DNA from: Eopsaltria australis
Lineage: Eukaryota > Chordata > Aves > Passeriformes > Petroicidae
Length of the DNA: 64,000 bases
Direction: 5' to 3'
NCBI GenBank assembly: GCA_034509425.1
Contig: JAVTVJ010000011.1
Location: 3,534,001-3,598,000, forward strand
Of the stretch, positions 33,579-48,609 are shown piece by piece. The position numbers and the translations under genes were made by a program. Below the pieces are notes generated by a model. It saw only the letters and a list, made by a program, of their open reading frames with translations, had not been told where the DNA came from and did not search any database. Each line of letters begins with the position of its first letter. Positions within the stretch are counted from its first letter, which is position 1.

Positions 33579-36500
33579 GATTGTGCTGTGGTCCTGTTTA
33601 GTGGCCAGCAGCCGATTGCTGTTCAGTTGTCCAGCGGCAGCAACACAATCTTCTACCTATGGGCAGCAGCAGGTGCTGCAGGATCTTGTGTTCTCACAGC
33701 CAGAGGGGTTCTCCAGTCATACCCTGGCACACAACCTCGGCCATGGGACCACTGGGAGTGTGGAGAACACCACCAATCCAATGTGAATTTCAGCTTAAAG
33801 TAAATGATTGGTGTTGGCACTGTGCTGCTGAGAGATGAACTGGATCTTAGCATGACTTGGAAAAGTCTCAGGGTTTTCCAAAATGCTGTCAGTCTGTCAT
33901 AGATCTGACAGGTCATTTTTCCCAATAGACGGTGCTGGAATATTATTTCTTAATTTTTTTTCGTCCCATTCTTAGTAATTGGAAGCAGTAGGACATAATT
34001 TGTTCTGTATTTCATCTAGAAAACTCTCACACATTGGTTATCACTGCATTAAGTTAGTAAAATCTAACTGGTTGCACTTAGAACTTTTTTTTTTTTAAAT
34101 TATCAGGCTTAGACATTCCCCATTGAGTTCATTTAAATTGTATTTTGTTTGAAATAAATATTCAGGAGTGGTTTTTCCACTAGGCTCTCAGATGAATATA
34201 AATATGGTTCTGTTGCAAAGCGTTCTTTGCCTGAGGCCCTGTTTTTTATAATATTACACTTACAATATAAATAATTCAACAGGTAGACATATCAATAGAT
34301 GCTGACAGTTTTGGCCATCAGGCACAAAGAAAATAAAATAAATCCTTTATTTAAATAAGGTACTTATAAACATGGGACCTTTTAAAAAAAATTATGTTTA
34401 GGGGTCACATGGCATTCAGGTGTTAAGATTCTCTTCCTTTTATGAATTTCACTGAAATTTCCTAAGATCAGTTAAATTGTGCAAGAAGTATTTTGCCTTA
34501 CCTTGCTTTGAAACATCATCTATATATCAGATTCTACGAAGTAGCTACATCTCCATAATAGCTTATTTTTTTAAAATAATGTGATGATGTAGGTTGTAGA
34601 ATGAAAGCATTACTTACATGTACTTGAGTGCCAAAAATTATATATAAAAACCTTTCTTTTTTAGCACAAAATAGTGTTCTTCTGTGTTTAAATTTTTATA
34701 AATACTAATTCCCTTTTTATTTCTCAGCACAGTTGTTTATCTTAAATAAGTAAGATATTCAGCCTCATACAGACAGGTTCAATGCATATCTGTAAGCAGA
34801 AATCTTCCAGGCTAATATTTAGATAATATGGATTCAGATAGCAAAAGTTTAAGTCACTCTATGTACTGATATTGTGCTCACTGAAAAATCAGATATATTT
34901 GAAAATATAGCATTAAATAGTTTAAAAGTGTTGGGAAGCATAGATAACAGTGCCTTTGCATCTACGTCCACTTCAGTACAGCTGAAGTGTAAGGGGAAAG
35001 ATCCTAAAGGATAAAGGGTATTGCAAACTTGCTGACGTCTTCACATCAAGAGAAGGTGATCTGAAGAAGGTTCATCCTGTGTAGCACCTCAGAGTCTGCT
35101 AGAGTTTATAACAGGTCCTTAAAATTTCTGTGGATTTCACTTCAAGCTTGTGAACCATAAGTAATACACTAGATCTGGGGATTTGCATGCTGAAGGTCTG
35201 TAATCTACTAATAGCTTTCACTTTATATTTGGCAAAATATTTGCAGGAATTGCCAATGTCTGCAAGAACACTTTGATACTTTGCCATGGAAATATACTTA
35301 ATTCACCATGTTAGATTTTTTGTTTGTTTTCATGGATTATTTGTTCACAGAAGATAGGGAATATCTGCCCAGTTTTTTAAGAAACGGAACTCTTACTGAC
35401 ATTCATAGCAGTAAAAGTCACTTGGTACTATATAACACTCAGTATCTTGCAATATCACAGTTTATGTTATTGGAATAAAATATGACAGGATAAATTGAAG
35501 GGCATTAAAACAGTGTATGCCATTACCAGTTCTTGTGTTGGAAAGAGAAGTGGTGAGCAAAGCTTAATGCAATGAAGCCAAAGCTTGGTTTCAAGCACAG
35601 CTGTTAGTAGTTCTGATGATAAAGCTGTCCAAAGAATGGCAATTCTCACTGGCAAATACTTGCCTGCTTGTCAGAGACTTGTTTCTTGACTAAGTTGTCT
35701 AGCAGTGTTCATGACCAGGCTGAAAAATGTTAGACTCAGGACCATCGCCTCATATGTTTCCTTTACAGATTCAAGGATTGGAATTTAAAGTACTAGTATG
35801 ATGTTGTGATAGAAGCTAATCAGGAAGAGAAAGTCAGGGTTGGGAATACAATACATTGGAGAAGTCCATGGTTTTAATTATGTATAATTGCAGTGTGATG
35901 TACTGTGTACTACAACTGGTACATGACATTCTCAAGCAATAAGCAATATTTACAGTATCCTTTTGGGATGCTTATTTACTGGCTTCTTCCTTGAAGCTTG
36001 TGGATATTTCCCAATGTAAGTATTCTGTAATGTTGTAATAGCAGAATACTCATTTAACATGTTAACTAATAGTATTTACACTTTATTTAAAAAATTGGAA
36101 CTCTGCATAAGTCATACCATAATTTTGTGAATGCCTTTATCTGAATTGTGGGAGCCAAACACAGATCAAACACTAGAATACTTAATGTTGCAGAGTGGGA
36201 TATTTTGGTGTTTGAAATTTGTGAAGTTTTGTTATTGTGTTGATTATATGTTTGAATCAAAATAACAAAATATAAATTCAAACCACGACTGGCCCCCGAA
36301 AAGCTACTTTCTGATAACTCTGAGACCTAATCTGCATGCACAGGCAAAAAGAAATTCAGAGAGCTGGGGAAAACAGCATCTTCAGTGTTTGAAGAGCATA
36401 GTAAATCCAGCTGTTCAGAAAATCCTTATAAAAAAGCAGTAGAAAAGGTGAATTATGACCAATCCACTATTGTTAATGTGGATTGTCATATGGTTTGTAC

Positions 36501-36903
36501 CTAATTTTCAAATTTAAACATCAGAAATCATACTGGATGTAACACAAAGGATGGTAGCTGCCACAGCAGAGGCAAAGTATGTTCCTTTTACTTCTGCAGA
36601 TTTTCTGGAGGGTTGGAATAAACAAATCATCTCTCTCACATCCCCCACTGCAACATGATGAGGACACCTTTCTACCTCAGAGTGGTATTGAAAGGATAAA
36701 TATGTGCTGGATGATGTCCTCTGAAATGATACAACATTTTGCTGTATTTATAGGATAACTTCCACAAAGCCTTTTACTTTTGATTTGGGTAGGATAATGC
36801 CATTCTAATACAGAAAAATGCTAATAATTTATTAAAGTATGTGGGCTTGGATACAGTTTTTTGAGGACTTCAGCTTCGTACCTTCACACCAGAGTGTGCA
36901 TAT

Positions 36904-36963
<60 letters not shown>

Positions 36964-39900
36964 CACAGCTGTGAAATACTTGTGGCTGGAGCCACACTGA
37001 TTGCTTGACAAGGAGGAACAATGCCTCAGGGGTTTCTGTGCATCACTTGTGTGTTTTGTGAAATCTGTTTCTGGAACTACTGCTGTGCTGTATTTCTATG
37101 ACTAAAGAAAGGTACAAAGAAAACATGACAGAAGTCAGCACTGCTATTGGAAACTCATTGGAGTGTAAAGGATCAGAGCATTGTATGGATATCCCTATAC
37201 CATATCATGGTATGAGTTATGGATCTCATTTTGGAGTAAAATGTGCCTACGCGGGTCATTTAGCAACCCTTATCTCATTTTATAAGAGAGTAATTTATAA
37301 ATGTCACGATCTCTGAAGGAATGAAATTGCTTTGTATACACTTTGTTTTTACAGGGTACACTCACAACCAAAGCATTGCATGTACTGTAATTTATTAGTG
37401 GTGTGTTCATCATTCTCTCTAATTTAAAGCATGGAAGTGAACATTGTCTGCAGTCTTTACAGAGACAAGAAGGAAAGTATGAAAATGGTACATATATATT
37501 CCCCCCCCCCCCCGTAGGGTCTTCCAGTTGTTTCAGGCTCTGAATGTCTCTGAATGTTTCTTCTCAAAGCTCATGCAATCTTACAATTTATTGACAGGTA
37601 CAGCAGCTTTCAGGTGCATTGCAGGAACTTTGCCTGCATTTCCTTGAGGTCATGTAAAGCTGTAAACATCAGAATTATTTCAATTGCATACATGCTGCTT
37701 ATGTTTTGAATATTCTTAGCAGTGATCTGTCTATTTCAATGGCAATAGCCAAATGCTTATGATTCTAAATGTGTAATTCCTAGCATTCTGTGACATATTC
37801 AAAACTCATGGAGGGCGTATAATACCCACTGTTTTATAAAGTGGCATAATGCTTAGTATACTATTTTTTTTTTATTATTTAAAGGCTTCTGCCATTAAAT
37901 GTATTTCCTGTTATTGATGTTTAGCCTATATATTCAGTAACCAACACTTTACAATTACAAGTCTTTGTTTCTAATTGACACATTTTTCTAAACACTTACA
38001 CAATTTCAATTCTTTCTTTAGTTCGTTCATTTCAATTGCTTTGTTAACATTTGGAATAATGCTTAATATGGATCCTTACACAGGGTTCAACAATGTCAAA
38101 GCAACTCTTTAAGTTAACAATTCCATGCTGCTCAAACACTGCCTTGCACAGCGGGCCACTAAGCAAAGCATGTGTATTATTCTGCTTATTTAGTTTCAGT
38201 CACAATTTCCTTTCTGGAAAACAATGTGTTTCTGATTTTCATCTTTCCTATTGCTGTAGCTGCTGCTGTTCCTTTTTTTAATATTACCATTTTTATTGAA
38301 TTGTCTGGACAAAATCAGGCTTTGTCAATAGTGATCTTTTGCACCTGTATACTTAAATAGTATCCCTCAGTCGTTCATTATTTTATTATCCATGAAAAAT
38401 TGCAGCCTCTTTTCTTTATCCACTTGCAAGCTGCTGTGTCTATCATTCATGCCTATCCTTTTCAAAAAGGTTGAAAAGTAGGTGTGTTTCCCTCTTCCCC
38501 AGTGACTGGAGAGAAAGATGAAACAAGTGTCTGCTGTTGGGTCAGTACTGCTTGCTTTTGAGGAAATGACCAGCAATTAGCCAGGAGCATGAGCATTGAT
38601 TTCGGTGGGGCCACACAGGTGAAATGTAGAGCTGAAGACCTTCAGAGGGCTCAAAGCTGGCATAGCTCAGGCGGCTATTACACCTCTACCTGTGGAAATC
38701 TGATTGTGTTTCTCTAAACTGTGACAGGAATGCCAAGGAGTGTTTGAAAACATGCAGGTAGCATAATATCGGGTTTATGAGGCCTGTAAGTACCCTTCTC
38801 TGTTCTCATAGTTTTCCACGCTCAGGCTTTTTTTATATTTCTCTCAGAGAGGAGGTGAATATATCCAGTAAACCAAAAAATGTGTTTATGTCCATGTGGG
38901 TGTATATGAAATCTTGAATCTGTCATTGGTTTCCAAAGAAGAAAAGAATTTTCCATAGAAACCCTGATAGTAATAAGACTGAAGATTGTGATTTCTTTAC
39001 AGAAAGTTATAGAACTATGGAGGCATAAATCTGTGTTAAAGATTAAAAAGACTGGTTTTGAGTCTGCTACTGCAATAGCAGTGTTTGCTTTAGATCAAAA
39101 CAATTCTATATTAAAGGGGCCTTTTGGTGGCTTTTAGGAAACTTTGCTTTTGTATGTAACAGCTTCATTTCTACAGCTGTAATTTCTGAAAAAAAAAAAG
39201 AGGAAACTCATAACTATTTTCCTAATTCAGATTCTGACAAGAAATATGATGACACATGTGATTTGTACCTTGCACAGAAGGGAAAAGAGACAAAGAAATC
39301 ACAGAAGTAGCTTGAGTTAAATAACTGGCTTTGGTTTGACTATGTCCATTGATGACGATTAATAATGCCAACAGGATTTTTTCTGTCTTCCTGCTTTCTG
39401 CCTATCTCAGCATTCATAGGCATCACTTTATGCATTTCCTTCTTCACTTGTAGGTAATCAGATCAAGTAATATAGTTATGCTTTGACCTATAGTTATGCT
39501 TTGACAAAGTGCTCAGAAAGAAGAGCAAAGGTGGATCTTTCTCTGCTTAAGGCTTCATTTCAGTGCTGCTCAGGTATATCGCAAAACAAAAAGTGCATGT
39601 CAGTGGCAATTACTGTCTCTACTTTCAAAATAGTAACAGACCTATACCATTCTTTTGATTTCCTTGGGGACAGTAGCTTTTACAATTTTCTGTGAAGGGT
39701 GATAATTTGTTTTCTCTTCTAGGAGTTAGTTTTAGCCCTGAGTGTGATGTCAAGAAAGAGTTCTAATGCTTTTATGAATTTCTCTTTTGAAAATGGCAGC
39801 CTTATTGCTGTAGTGGGATACAGGTGTTCTGGAGGATCATGTGAAGTTGATTGCATGACACTCAGCTTTTAAACAAGAGATTTTGATACTATGGAATTTA

Positions 39901-42900
39901 GCTCATCGTTTAACAGGGCAGGCAGATAGTGATGCACTTAATCACATGCTATTGATTTCTCTGTTCTGACTGAATTAGTTCCTGTAAAGATTAGAAGTGT
40001 CATAAAGAGACAGGTGGATTGTAAAGGCTACTGGAAACTATAGCTATGTAAATAACATGGAGGCTTTACATTTGAGGGCATTAAAGTTCAGCTTTCATTT
40101 GATGAGATCAAGATCAACCTGCTTTAAACCCGGGAAAGTGGAAGGTGTTTTTATTGTAGTGGCTCCAGTTAGATATTCAGAAGCAAACATAAATTCAAAT
40201 GAACAGCCTAGTTACTGAAGGTCTTCATGGTCTCAGGGCAGACATTCATTGTGGGAAGTGCTATTGTGGGAGAATTTTGTACATTTCCATCTGCTTTTCT
40301 CCTTACCCACATCACTTTAGTCTTCCTAAAATACAGCTCTTCAGGAGACTGGATTAGCAATTCAAAGTATATTGACTAGAAAACAGTTACTTGGAGGTTT
40401 TTGTGGACTGTGCTAGCCTTTAGCCATGTGTGTGTGTTGGAGACAGTGTTTCATACTCAGGAAAGCTGGTTGCCCCAGCCTGGCAAATGCAAGAGTTTCC
40501 AGTAGGAATGAGGACATTGGGCAATTCTGCAGTGTAGCTAGGTTTTCATGTGGATAACCTGAAAGAGAGGAAAATAATACTCCATTAGGAGGCTTATATT
40601 TATTGTATTATTCTTGACAGGAGAATGCATTTTGGTTTAGTGAGGGAGCTGAAGGGACTTTTATCTCTCCCACTCAATTAATGATAGCCCCTGAGCTGTA
40701 ATACAGTGCTTATTGTAGATCTCTTACTCTGACAAACTCCTGGCATGCCACTGAAGGCTCCAAGACAGACTAGTGCAGAAGCAATTTGCACCAAATTCAT
40801 GGTTACTGTTCAACTCCCCTGTTAAATGTTGCTTGATTCCTTCTGTGTACTGCCAAGAAAGCATGAAAGTCTTGAATGCAGAGTGAAGAATTTAAGCAAT
40901 GCTGTGGATGAGTTTCATACGTACTGAGGGCATATGCGAAACGATCGTAAGCATGACAAGGTTGGCTGAATTAAGAATTCTGAATTAATTTGTCATCTGT
41001 CTGATTCCTCTTACAGCCTTGAAATGTTTGCTTTTTCATAGCAAATAATTGTAGCTGTAACAGCTTTACTGTTTTATTTTCAATCCACTGTGGCTAGTCA
41101 GAAAAAAATAATCATCACATTCTTTCCCTCTTCTTGTTTATGTCTGTGCCTTTGGCTCAGAGAGTATGTTTCAACAAAGAACTCTACTGAGTCACAGCAA
41201 CATGATGGTTACATCATGACAGTGTGACACAACATTTTGTAAAAGCACAGGTGGTATGATACCTTCTTATTTTGAACACCACCTGGCTAAGAATCCATTC
41301 CTAACATTTTACTTATTGCAATCCAGTGTTTCATACTGGAATAAAAGCAAAGTGCAGCCTAGTGCAGAGGGTGTCAAAGGAGCCATCACCAACAGCAGGA
41401 GAAAAATCAAGGGCTAAGCATGGAAAGCAATGAGTTAAACATAAGGAGCCAGTCAAAAACATGCACACATTGCTTATGCTACAAAATATGTCCCTTTCTA
41501 CACCATGGTTTGTTTTGTAAAATAGAGGTTTTGTGTCTTGTGTTTATTTCTTAAAATACAAAAAAAAATTAAAAATAACTAGACATTTGATAGAACCTGG
41601 CTGATTGTGAATCTGTTGATACACGTCTCTGCCTCTCACAGTGCTCACTTCTGCTTCTCTGTCTCTCTGCTCCTGAAACCTTTGTTTCAGGTAATCATGT
41701 GTTGGAGATGCAGATGGCTTGGACAAATCCAGGTCAGAAACCCTGACTTCTGTCTTGGACACATAAAGCTTTATGATTTCACTGCTTTAGGGGCACCCTC
41801 TGGCCATGAATGGCTTCTAGAAAAAAAGTCTGTTATCCATTCATTTGACCAGGAGCTGTACACATGCATTTAAAAACTCCTCCTGCTTGTCAAGATACAT
41901 CCTCCTGTAATAGGGGATTCAAATATCAGTCATAGTGGGTTTAATGAAATTAACTCTTTTTCTGAAAACAAGTAATCTATTCCAGGATTTTTGCTTGGTA
42001 TTACTATTAAGAATGTGTCCGAATTTTCACTACAGTGATGTTTCATGTTTTGATGGAAAATAATTTTCATCTGTCTGATTTTTGGTGTTCTAGCTCAGCC
42101 CTTATTTAGATATCTAAATAAACAGTTAGGTTTTATCCAAATATTCATCATACTAAATTCAGCTCAATATGAGAGTAGAAACCATTACAGCAGGACTTGG
42201 TGTTCATCACTTTTGGAAATATGGCACTTGTATTTGATTTAGGAAAGTGACTCTGAACAATCATATTTTTAAAATTGGAAGTTTAGTGCATGATAATATG
42301 TAGTTCAGAGCTCCTGTGTCAAGAAGACACCATCTTAAAATAATCTACTCTTCCAGCAAGCTTATCTTTGTCTATGGTTGTTTTTTTATTGCAATGGCCT
42401 GGCTTTTTGTTTTTTAAACATCAGAAAACTGGTTGCTCCTGCACCTGAAATAGATTTTTCCTACCTCTTTCTAAGCTGTGTCAAATGTTCTACATTACAA
42501 CCTGCCCTGTCAAAACATCATCAGTGTCTTGACACAGTTTTAAAGTGGGAAGTCTCAGCAGCTGAATGCAGATTGGCAGTGCAAGTAATGCTATCTGGGG
42601 ACAAAGAAGTTAAAGAGAGAGGCTGAGGGATTTAGGTAACACATAATTCTGAGCTGGGTTCAAGATAAAAATGAGGAATTTTACTCATCAATTTTCTAGG
42701 TGCTAGCTGATACATGCTAGTTTGCTTGGATTGAGGGGTCTTCGAATTGTTGACAGAAGATCTCAAGAAGTCTTTGAGGCTACAGAAAGTGCCACAAAGC
42801 TGTCCTCTGGAAGCAATCAGATTTGTCTTTGCTGACACCACTGCTGGCTCTAATGTAGCACAGCAGACACTTTAGGCCTTAAGCAGTACCCCAGAGCTTC

Positions 42901-44673
42901 AAACTCTGTCGTGCTGCTGGCTGAAATGAAAAAACATGGACTAAGTCATGGAGATAAGAAAGACAAAGATTAAGATCCGAATATGCTTAAGAGGGTCTAG
43001 TGTTGGCTTTTGGAGACTTTTCATAGCACGCTGTGAAAGTTGCTGCTTTTTGTGTTTCACCTAGAATGAAGCAGAAAGGGATATCAAGGGAAGAAAAGTC
43101 AAATGAAATAGTCACAGGTACAAAATGGTAGAATAACATTTTGCCTTCATAGTCTCGTGGGCTAGCAAATAAGATCATCATTCAGGGAACCGCAGGCTAT
43201 GAAAATCAGGTTTAAGCTTAGATCAAATCTACCTGGAAACAGGGTGACATCTCAATTACAACAACATATCATAGTTATAGTAAAACAGCTTAATTTTCAT
43301 GATTAGGTAGTAAAAGATGGGCTTTGTCCTGCAGCAATGTTCTTCTGGCAATGACTCATCCTCAGTTCCCAGATGCGGGCACTAAGGACACCCTCTTCAT
43401 CTCAGAAGTAGCATCTTTAGAGAAGCTGAGGGAAGATTTAGCACGGAAGGGCTGACTGCTTGCTAGTTTATTGACATCTTTCAGCTTGTATAAATGTTAT
43501 CCTTTAGATAATTTAATAAATTTATACATCCCATGTCTTTCATTCCTGCAATGCTTGTATTACATGACTTTGGTTTATTTGCCCTGTTCTGCAATTAATG
43601 TTTTAGGTAATGGTCTTCTGTGGATTGCTTCATTTCATTCCAGAACTCATTTGGGAATCATCACTTCTCTTCTGCCTATAACTTAGTGTGTCCCTCCTCT
43701 GGTGGTAGGCACACTGCTTAGGGGTTCAGTAGAAATGTCAAGGTTTGACAGCAATATTTCGGTCCAGGCTGGTTAGGAACTGCTAGTTAGACTTAAAAAA
43801 ATATTTTTTCATAGCCTGCTTAAACTCCTTCTCTGCAAGTGCTAGCTATGTAGGTTTGTAGTGCTGAAGCAGGTCAAAGGGCTGTGCCAAGTATATGTAG
43901 GAAGGTGTGGGAACATTGCTTTAGAAATATTGAGTCAGACAGAGTAGTGAAAGCTGACAGCGTATGCCAGAAGTAAAGGCAAGGTAACTCAACATGAAAA
44001 GTACGACTGCTTAACATGATTGCTGACTGTTGGCCTTGGTTTGCTGTGGCTGAGGAAATTAGCCTAATAAGCACATCAGTGTGCTTCAGAGAAGGACATG
44101 ATATGATTAATTTCTGTCAGAAATAGTCTGTAGCTTCAAAGTCTTTCATTATTTCTACTCCAAGAAATTAAAAATTAGAAAGGCATCCTGTGCAAACATT
44201 TTGAAGAAGCAAAGGAAAGAAGAGGAGCATGCAGTTGTAGTATTTCTTTTGCTTATGCTTATTCAATTTTTTTTTAAAAAAAAAGGAATCCTGGTCCATA
44301 TGTATGGAGTTGTATGTATAAGAGTTTGACCTGCCACGTAAGATGCCATGGAGATTGCTGGTTCAACTTCTCTTTAAGGCCTGCCACACTTTCGCTTTTC
44401 ATATAAATGGCCAAAATGAAGTGTCAGTCAAATGCAACAAATATGTCAAATTTTGTTGGTTTTCCTGCCCTTTTCATGAGGGAAAAAAAAAAGAAATCCT
44501 TGCATGTTTTACTTGTTTCATCATTTTAGCAGCTGGGATTGCTTAATCACACAGCCATACTTTACTAGAGTCTCCATATGGCATATGAATGTAGGGAAAG
44601 CAAACTATACATCACATGCTTTCTCCTCTGTAATTTATAGACTAGAATATAATAGAAAGGGTCAAAAGCATAC
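33579..44673. other. Intronic stretch with homopolymers only
   Basis: AT-rich intron. Apart from the poly-T run at 36908-36961 and a run of 13 C at 37501-37513, I see no coding exon or recognisable transposon. A local 18-base tandem copy (tatagttatgctttgac) lies near 39473-39506. A GC-richer piece at 33580-33790, with Gln/Ser-rich chance frames, follows the CR1 fragment. Confidence 0.5.
36908..36961. repeat. Poly-T homopolymer, about 54 bases
   Basis: A second uninterrupted T run of nearly the same length as the one 4 kb upstream. The flanks are unrelated to those of the first, so it is not a duplication of the same locus. Confidence 0.95.
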
Positions 44674-45140
44674 AATGGAATAGACTATTTCGGTTGGAAG
44701 GGACCTGGAAGCACCATCTAGTCCTGCTGCCTGACCAATTCGGGGCTGACCAAAAGCTAGAGCTTGTTGTTAAGTGCATTGTTCAAATGCTTCTTAAACA
44801 CTGGCAGTCTTGGGGCATCAACCACCTCTCCAGGAAGCCCATTCCAGAGTCTGAGCACCCTCTTAGTGAAGAAGTACTTCCTAATGTCCAGTCTATACTT
44901 CCTCATGTGCAGCTCTGTGCCGTTCCTGTGTGTCCTGTTACTGAGTACCAGGGAGAAGAGTACCTTCCTCTCCATTTCCCCTCCTCAGGAAGCTGTAGTG
45001 AGCAGTGAGGTCTTCCTTTTCTCCAAAGTAGACCAACCTATGAGAGCTTTAGCTTTCCAGCCCTTTTTCTCCAGCTTTATTGACCTCCTCTGGAAGCACT
45101 CTGTGGCCTTCACATCCTTTTTAAATTGTGGGACCTTAGG
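44674..45140 (-). mobile_element. CR1 LINE 3' fragment, antisense
   Basis: Begins aatggaatagactatttcgg then TTGGAAGGGACCTGGAAGCA. It continues through catcaaccacctctccagga and cctcctctggaagcactctg, all in CR1 order on the minus strand. A minus-strand open frame at 44757-44975 lies wholly inside it and derives from the element. Confidence 0.92.
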
Positions 45141-48100
45141 CTTGGCTTCGATTTATTTTCTTTTCCCAAAGGTTGCATCTTTCAGTTGCTTTCTTTCACC
45201 AGGCTTCTCTTCACTCTTTTGTTCTTTCCTTGTTCTAAGCTTTTTATTTTACTGTATGGACATGGCTGCCCTCATTTTTACACAGTAGCTGTCTATCTAA
45301 TGGTGTTGTTGGAAGGTGAGAATCTGAAACAATGGGCAGTACGTCACTCGTAGCTTTGACCTAATTTCTTTTTAATTCTTTTCTTACAGTCTGAGTAAAA
45401 ATCACTCAGAGGACACACCTGGGCACTTTCTGAACGTACTTGCACATGTCAAGGCAGCAGAGGAAGTCTCTGGACTTGGCTTCCAGTTCCCACCTTCCCC
45501 TCAGCTTGTTATTCTTTGGGTACACATGGTCTGTGGATACATTCTGCACACCAAGACTGGGAAATATTCTGTATTAAACATAATTTTTCAGAAAAAGTGC
45601 ACAACTGATGCATCTAAGAGCTGTGGCAGCTGTACAGGGGCCTAAAGCCAAAGTAGGCTTAGGCATTTCTTAAAATGGCTTTGCTTCTGAGAACAAGTGT
45701 TTGTGAAGCTATGTCCAGACACAGAGCAACACACATACACACACAGATGTCCTTCGTGCAGTGATGCAGGGACTCTTCAGTTCCCTGCCACCCCTTCTAC
45801 TATACTCCACAGAGCAAGTGTTTGGGGGAACCTCCCTTTGGCAGGTAGGACCAGCCCTTCTGGTCTGCACATCTGAACTGCAGCTGACTGAGCAGCACGG
45901 TCTGGGAGCAGGGAATGGCACCTGGAAGGACAGGCTGTGATAGGAACCACCTGTGGGGGTCCCAGTACTGCCCACTTGGGGCTTGGGATGCCTGCCAGAG
46001 GGATGTTTGTGGGGGACACTTCTTTTCCCACTCAGCCTGCTTTGAGGCTTTCTTGGGAGCTTCAAAGAGTTTGACTTGGAAACCAGTGTTTTTAAAGAGA
46101 CTGTAGAGTGATGAGAAGTAGCAGGACTTAATGAGGCTACTTGGGGAAAGAAAAAACTTTGGCAAAACATTCCTAGAAGTTTTTCTCATAATGTTGTAAA
46201 ACAATTGTTTAATAAGAATTATTTTCATCTATGACAATCTTTCTTTTTTCTGTTTGGACTTGCACTTCAATATCTGTCCTTGAGACCTTTCCATTCATTG
46301 TTTCCTTTAAACTAGGACTTTATGTTCTAAAACTACTAATGTCAAAATAGGTCAAAATAATATTAATCATCTTCCCAGATACTATTGCATTGACATATAC
46401 ATAGTTTTTTAAGAATAGTTCCCTGTATGAAGGAAATAAAAGAGTTGAGATGACCTTTTCTATTATTGCTGCTTGTTTTACTCTGGTGATTGTTGAATGT
46501 TTGTATACTTAGCAGGGTTGTCTGGTTTCTAAACCAGACATGTATAAAATTGATGTATAAAATGAAACCTTTTCTTTTTCCTTTTTAATATTTTTTTCCT
46601 TAAAAGAGAATTAATAAAACATCTCATAAATTAAGACCAAATTAAATTCCATTTGTGGTAGAGTCAATAATAGTAGGAACACAGTTTCTGTATTCTATCA
46701 TGAAAGAAATGACAAAAAGACATTCAGCTTTTAGCCAATGTCTTCTGCTGTGTATTCTCGGATCAGATGCAGTCTCATAGCAGATTTTTGTGCAGATTGA
46801 TGGCAAGAGACCATTAGGCAACTGTAGTATGTCATCTTCATATTTTGCTTTGGTCACTTGAAGCTTGTGTTAGAGAGAACTGTAAAATGTATTCCCCTCT
46901 CCTCCCTTCCTCCCTTCCTCCCTTCCTCCCTTCCTCCCTTCCTCCCTCCCTCCCTCCCTCCCTCCCAATTTCACTGGTAGAAAATCATGTCTCGAGATCC
47001 TCACAATTCCTAAAAATCTGCCTTAAAAACTGCCCACTGACTGTGTTAATATAAAAGAAATTTCTATCTTAGCTGTTGACAAAGTGGTTTTTAAAAGCGT
47101 TTCTCACTGTGATATCTAAATGCTGAAACTTGCTTAGGAAAATTACCAAGATTCATTGGCTTCAGGAAAGTGACAATAATGGTTTTGAATGCTGTGAGAT
47201 AGCATGATTTCATGAGATTTACAGAGTCACAAATGTAAGCCACTTGAGAAACAATTTAGAAAGGAATTATTTCTGAGCATTTGATATCAAGCTACTCATG
47301 TTTACAGAATTTTACTGATTAGCAGGACTTAAATCCCCAAGATATGAAATGCTGAAGATGTGATATTTTTAGTTTTAACAGTGAACAAGGAAGGTATGGA
47401 AAAAACCCAAACTGACAATAGTACTACTTTGAAATTTTAACTATTAGCTCTTCTCTCCACTCTGTACTCAAAGTCTGTGTGATTAGAGATTGGCTGTGGG
47501 TTTCAGTACAGCAGCACCCTCCTGGCACTTTAGAGGAGGTCCCTCAGTTACCCTGCAGAAACAGAGATGATAATTCTTCCTGAGAGGGAGCTAGTCAAAT
47601 GATGGATCATGATCACACGTGGGATGCACTGCAGAGTCCTTACTCTGCTGAAGTCACCATCAGAAGAAACCCCATGCATGGCAGTGCCTGTTTGGGTTAA
47701 AAGCTCACCAAAGTACTTGACAATAGGGTTGAGTCCCAGTGCTGGCCACAGTGCTTATTTATGTTAGTCTAGTCTAGGCAATGCTTGCCTTTTCAGAAAG
47801 ACTAAAATCTGCTCAGTTTGGAGCACTAACAACAAAATCCCTTGCTGCTCAACAAAGAGAGAGAGAAAACACTGCATACAATATTTAATATAACGTTTTT
47901 CTCATTAGTATTGCAAATCTAATTAATTTGTTATGATTATTGAAGTTTAAATATTCTTTAGGTTTTGAGAGAATATTTTTTCTGTTTCTTGTATCTATCA
48001 ATGTGCAGGCCAGGAAGATATTTTTAAGATCAAATTATGGTGTCAGAGAGACATAAAGCAGTACTTTAAGTATGGGGTTTCATTAGTACTCTTGCCAGAG

Positions 48101-48609
48101 CTTAAGCTCTCTAACTGTTTGTTATTCTCAAATTTAAAGCCACATTTGAATACAGATTATAGTGACAGAAGTGGCAGTGCATAGTGCTCACACATACACA
48201 TCTATTTAAACTCACATTAAAGTAGTTTAAGAGATGAAGAGATTTCCTGTTCTTCTTTGTTTTCCTGGGACAGGGTGTAAAGCAATGATGGAGCAATATG
48301 GGGAATCTGGTCCTACCACAAAAGGAGTGAGGCTGAGCCACCAGCACTGCACTACAGATTGGTCTTTTGGCCGTTCAGCTTGTTCTACTTTCAATGCAGG
48401 TTTTTATCATCCATCACCACGCTGAAGGTTTTCTTCCCTTCTTATGTTTTTTTTATGGATACAAAGGAAGGGAAGAATAAGTTGGATTGTATCTCTTCAG
48501 ACTTCATGTCTGGTAGTAGAAAAATTCTACAGAATGTCCTAAGAATAATAAAAGTAAACATCATAGAAGTGTAAATATAATTTATATCAGCAAAGCAAAG
48601 GGATATTTT
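45141..48609. other. Intronic stretch, nothing coding recognised
   Basis: AT-rich except for a GC-richer patch at 45770-46070, where two overlapping minus-strand frames (within 45709-46228) are long by local standards but low in recognisable features. The CCTT-type array at 46893-46966 is the only clear structure. Confidence 0.5.
46893..46966. repeat. Polypyrimidine tandem repeat (CCTTCCTC / CCTC type)
   Basis: About 74 bases of C and T on the plus strand. Alternating CCCTTCCT units give way to pure CCCT units towards the right end. Purine/pyrimidine mirror tracts like this can adopt triplex structure. Confidence 0.93.

Noticed and set aside
32977..36961. Poly-T runs as tails of antisense processed pseudogenes
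   Set aside because: No minus-strand AATAAA near the right edges and no coding similarity to the right of either run.
44757..45288. Minus-strand 72-codon and plus-strand 174-codon frames
   Set aside because: The minus-strand frame lies wholly inside an antisense CR1 fragment; the plus-strand frame is largely its antisense plus T-rich intron.
45709..46228. Overlapping minus-strand frames of 153 and 142 codons
   Set aside because: Two different frames are open over the same bases, neither has a recognised motif, and no convincing acceptor precedes them.
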